DNA of 64,000 nt, taken from the NCBI GenBank assembly GCA_905182995.1, contig CAJJDP010000058.1, forward strand, positions 398,932-462,931, in the 5' to 3' direction. This DNA comes from Paramecium octaurelia (Eukaryota; Ciliophora; Oligohymenophorea; Peniculida; Parameciidae). The translations under genes and the position numbers were made by a program. The notes beneath the pieces were generated by a model. That model searched no databases, was not told the DNA's origin, and saw only the letters and a list, made by a program, of their open reading frames with translations. This document shows positions 61,560 through 64,000 of the stretch, piece by piece. How positions within the stretch are numbered: the stretch's first letter is position 1; every line of letters begins with the position of its first letter.

Positions 61560-64000
61560 ATGGATAAAGTAGAATCTGAATGCGTTCTCTGCGTTTAAGA
61601 GGCTGAAATCATTGCATTGGGCCATTGTAATCACAAGACTTTCTGCTATTAATGCATGATCAAAATGAGAGTCATTAGCAAAATCAAAGCCTGTCCTATT
61701 TGCAAACAAACCTTGGATAAAATAATTCTCACAGATAATCTCTAGGCTCAATTTAGTGATTATTCTATAAGCAACCTGATGTCTATCAATTATTCCGTAA
61801 CTAATCACTTTTAAATATTTTCTAGAAAGATTCAAAAGATGTTTTCTTCACAGATTCAGCATTAATCAAGGAAAAAATAGAAGGTTTGAACAGTTTTAAA
61901 TGTCCATTCCAAGATTGCCAAGCTGATTAACAGATAAGTAACTTCAACCAATTAAAATTACACTTAAAAGTTGAGCATTAGCGTTTCTATTGGTAATCAT
62001 ATTTGGTATATTTAAATAGTGATGTGTGCATCGAGTAGAAGACTTGTTTCCTGGGAGAATAACAATTATACTCAGAATATTAAGTTAGACATCATATAAA
62101 TTATGGGGATGTGGATGAAGATTCAAATATCATATTTAAACATCCCTTTTGTAAATTTTGTAGAAAACATTTTTATGATGAAGATAAATTTAAATAACAT
62201 TTAAATCTTGCTCACATTAATTGCAGTTTATGTGAAAATATGAAACTCACTTTCTATAAAGATCATGGAAGTTATGAAAGACATTTGAAGTTGTCACATC
62301 ATTTGTGTGAGGAACCAGAATGCAAACAAATGTTAGTCGTTTTCAAAACTTAATGTGAGTTAGATATGCATAAACAAATTCATTGCAATGATCCTAGAAT
62401 TAAAAAGATGTCTAACTTAAATGTGTAACAAATAGCAGGATTCTATGACGATTCTAAATAAAAAAAATAACTTAATGATAAAGAAGGAGAAGATTTCACA
62501 GATCAGTTTATTTCCCTTGAGTAAACCAAGTTAAAAGCTGTGATTCAAATTGATCAACATAAAGATGAGAACATTGATTTTAGAGAATACTTGTATGTGG
62601 ACTATAATGATGAATAAGACAAAATTAGTGATTAGAGTGAAAAAATGCATTCATAATAAAATATTTGTTTAGAGGATTTGCAATTGATTAAACCATATAC
62701 ACTTCCTCATATGAAGTTTCAATCCTTTATGGCAAAATGTGCCTAATTCTTCAAAGGCTAGAAAAATAAGGAAGAATCATTAAGAAAATTAATTTAACTA
62801 TTTGAAACTGATAAAATGAGCGCAGAACATTATGTAAATAGCTTCATTTAAATGTTTGAACCTAAAACAGGATTACGATTAATTACTTTTTATATGGCTA
62901 TGAAAGATGTGAGAGATAAATTTGCGAAAATTTTAGATGATGCTTATATGAAGGAGTTGAAAGCATTGCCAAGAAGGAGTAATCCAATCATAATTGTATG
63001 TAAAACATATTCAGAATTATTTATTAAATTATTGGACGAATTAAATAAAAATCTAATCAAAAGAATTGAAGATGGGGATTTGGTTTAGTATTAAGATACC
63101 ATTATGCCCAAAGAAAGAGTATTTTAATTGATTGAAGTTTTGAGACATGTAAAGACGTCCGAAATGGGAAAATTCAAATTTGCTTTGAACTTTGGTCTCA
63201 GCACATAAGTATTAGAACAAATCAAACGTAAAATTCTTTTAGATGACATTTCAAAAATTTAATGTAAATAATCTCATTACTTATCAATTAGAACACATAT
63301 CCTCCATATCAAATCATGATTTAGTTCCATTTTATCTTTATGTGAATTTGAGTATGAAGATTTTAAGAGGAGAACAAATTCACAAAGAAAAGAAAGATCT
63401 CAATGAATGTGTTTACTATGAATTCTTCCAGAACAATAAAAAACTATACAGTTTGATCAAGAAACCAGATAATAGTGATATTAACAGACAAAACCTATTA
63501 TAGAAATAAAATTAACTAAATAGAAATGGAATTGAAATGAATGCAGCTGATTTTCCTTCTTTACGTAATTCTTATTCTAATTTTCATAGCTAAAGCAGAG
63601 AAATAGGAATAAAAATTAGAGTAGCAATTTTATGTCAAATAAAATGAACCCCAGCAATAATAACAATAAGTAAAGAAATCAAAATAAAGACAATAACAAA
63701 ATCAAGCCATTGGGAAGTGGTAAAATAGTGGAGCAGCCATTTTTTAAAATCAAGCTGCAATTGAAGATCAATTCCCCAGTCTGGCTTCTAACACTAGTAC
63801 TAATTAATTAAATGTATTTTAGCTTAAGCACCTTCTAAAAATGTTAAATCTAATAATGGACAATTTTAAGATGATGACTTTGTCCCTTTAGCTGATTATA
63901 AAGTGACTAAATAAAATGAAGAAAGTGAATGGGATAGTAATCCAATAATACCAGTAACATTAAAATCTATATATTAGAAAAAAAATACATAAATGAAAGA
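61560..64000 (+). CDS. ZNF598/Hel2-type RING E3 ubiquitin ligase, 3' end outside window
   Basis: At least ~770 residues. The N-terminal RING is CVLC...GHCNHKTFCYQC...CPIC. Then come the array of C2H2-like fingers typical of ZNF598/Hel2 (FCKFCRKHFYDEDKFKQHLN, CSLCENMKLTFYKDHGSYER, HLCEEPECKQMLVVFKTQCE), a long middle region, and repeated FPSL motifs (AADFPSL, EDQFPSL) as in animal ZNF598. Introns include 29-nt and 27-nt ones near 61800 and 62000, and several short ones after 63260. ZNF598 senses collided ribosomes and ubiquitinates 40S proteins. The gene runs past the window end. Confidence 0.9.

Overview
The window reads as macronuclear somatic DNA from a ciliate, almost certainly Paramecium or a very close relative. 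It is strongly AT-rich. Long reading frames appear only when TAA and TAG are read as glutamine and TGA is kept as the sole stop. Coding regions are cut by tiny GTA...TAG introns, mostly 20-33 nt. Spacers between genes are often only 20-60 bp. All gene models below use that code. In most intron-bearing models I could check, removing the introns leaves an exact multiple of three. I found no tRNA, rRNA, CRISPR, integrated virus or transposon that I could support.

Layout. 1-3954: the 5' part of a BRWD/PHIP-type WD40-bromodomain chromatin protein (minus). 3955-6255: an unusually long gene-poor stretch. 6256-8681: a large coiled-coil protein and a tiny ORF. 8709-11472: a six-helix membrane hybrid histidine kinase (minus). 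11.5-14.4 kb: decayed DNA, including a clear CDK-like kinase pseudogene. 14.4-24.1 kb (plus): a possible ciliary protein, a coiled-coil protein, the Mot1/BTAF1 SNF2 ATPase and a MORN-repeat protein. 24.2-25.6 kb (minus): a peroxisomal SDR-SCP2 enzyme ending in AKL. 26.4-29.9 kb (plus): an unknown protein, proteasome subunit alpha-4 (PSMA7) and an AGC kinase. 29.9-35.1 kb: a compact minus-strand run of a MAP3K-like kinase, a small mitochondrial-type membrane protein, a double CNBD protein and an unknown protein, 36-59 bp apart. 35.7-42.3 kb: a possible N-myristoylated protein, axonemal dynein intermediate chain DNAI3/WDR63, a second hybrid histidine kinase, a zinc-finger protein and a Rab GTPase. 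42.7-48.1 kb: a coiled-coil protein, a secreted protein, a MATE transporter and a type I membrane protein. 48.4-51.4 kb: ribosomal protein uS19/RPS15 and an unknown gene. 51.8-55.2 kb: a beta-propeller protein and a pseudokinase-Kelch fusion. 56-61.5 kb: a LAMMER kinase and a coiled-coil protein. 61.56 kb to the end: a ZNF598/Hel2-type RING ubiquitin ligase.

Two direct duplications (1345 bp and 1360 bp) each have a single N between the copies. They look like overlapping contig ends that were joined without merging. Annotators should therefore count one RPS15, one LAMMER kinase and one coiled-coil gene, not two.

By function, the window is a normal mix of ciliate housekeeping genes (transcription, proteasome, ribosome and ribosome quality control, peroxisome, Rab traffic), ciliary and cytoskeletal genes (DNAI3, MORN, coiled coils) and signalling genes (AGC, MAP3K, LAMMER, CNBD, two phosphorelay kinases). 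The points most worth following up are the pseudokinase-Kelch fusion, the BRWD protein with a PHD-like finger, an alternative-splicing route to the peroxisomal signal, a small gene with an in-frame UGA, a 28-bp divergent promoter and the two assembly duplications.
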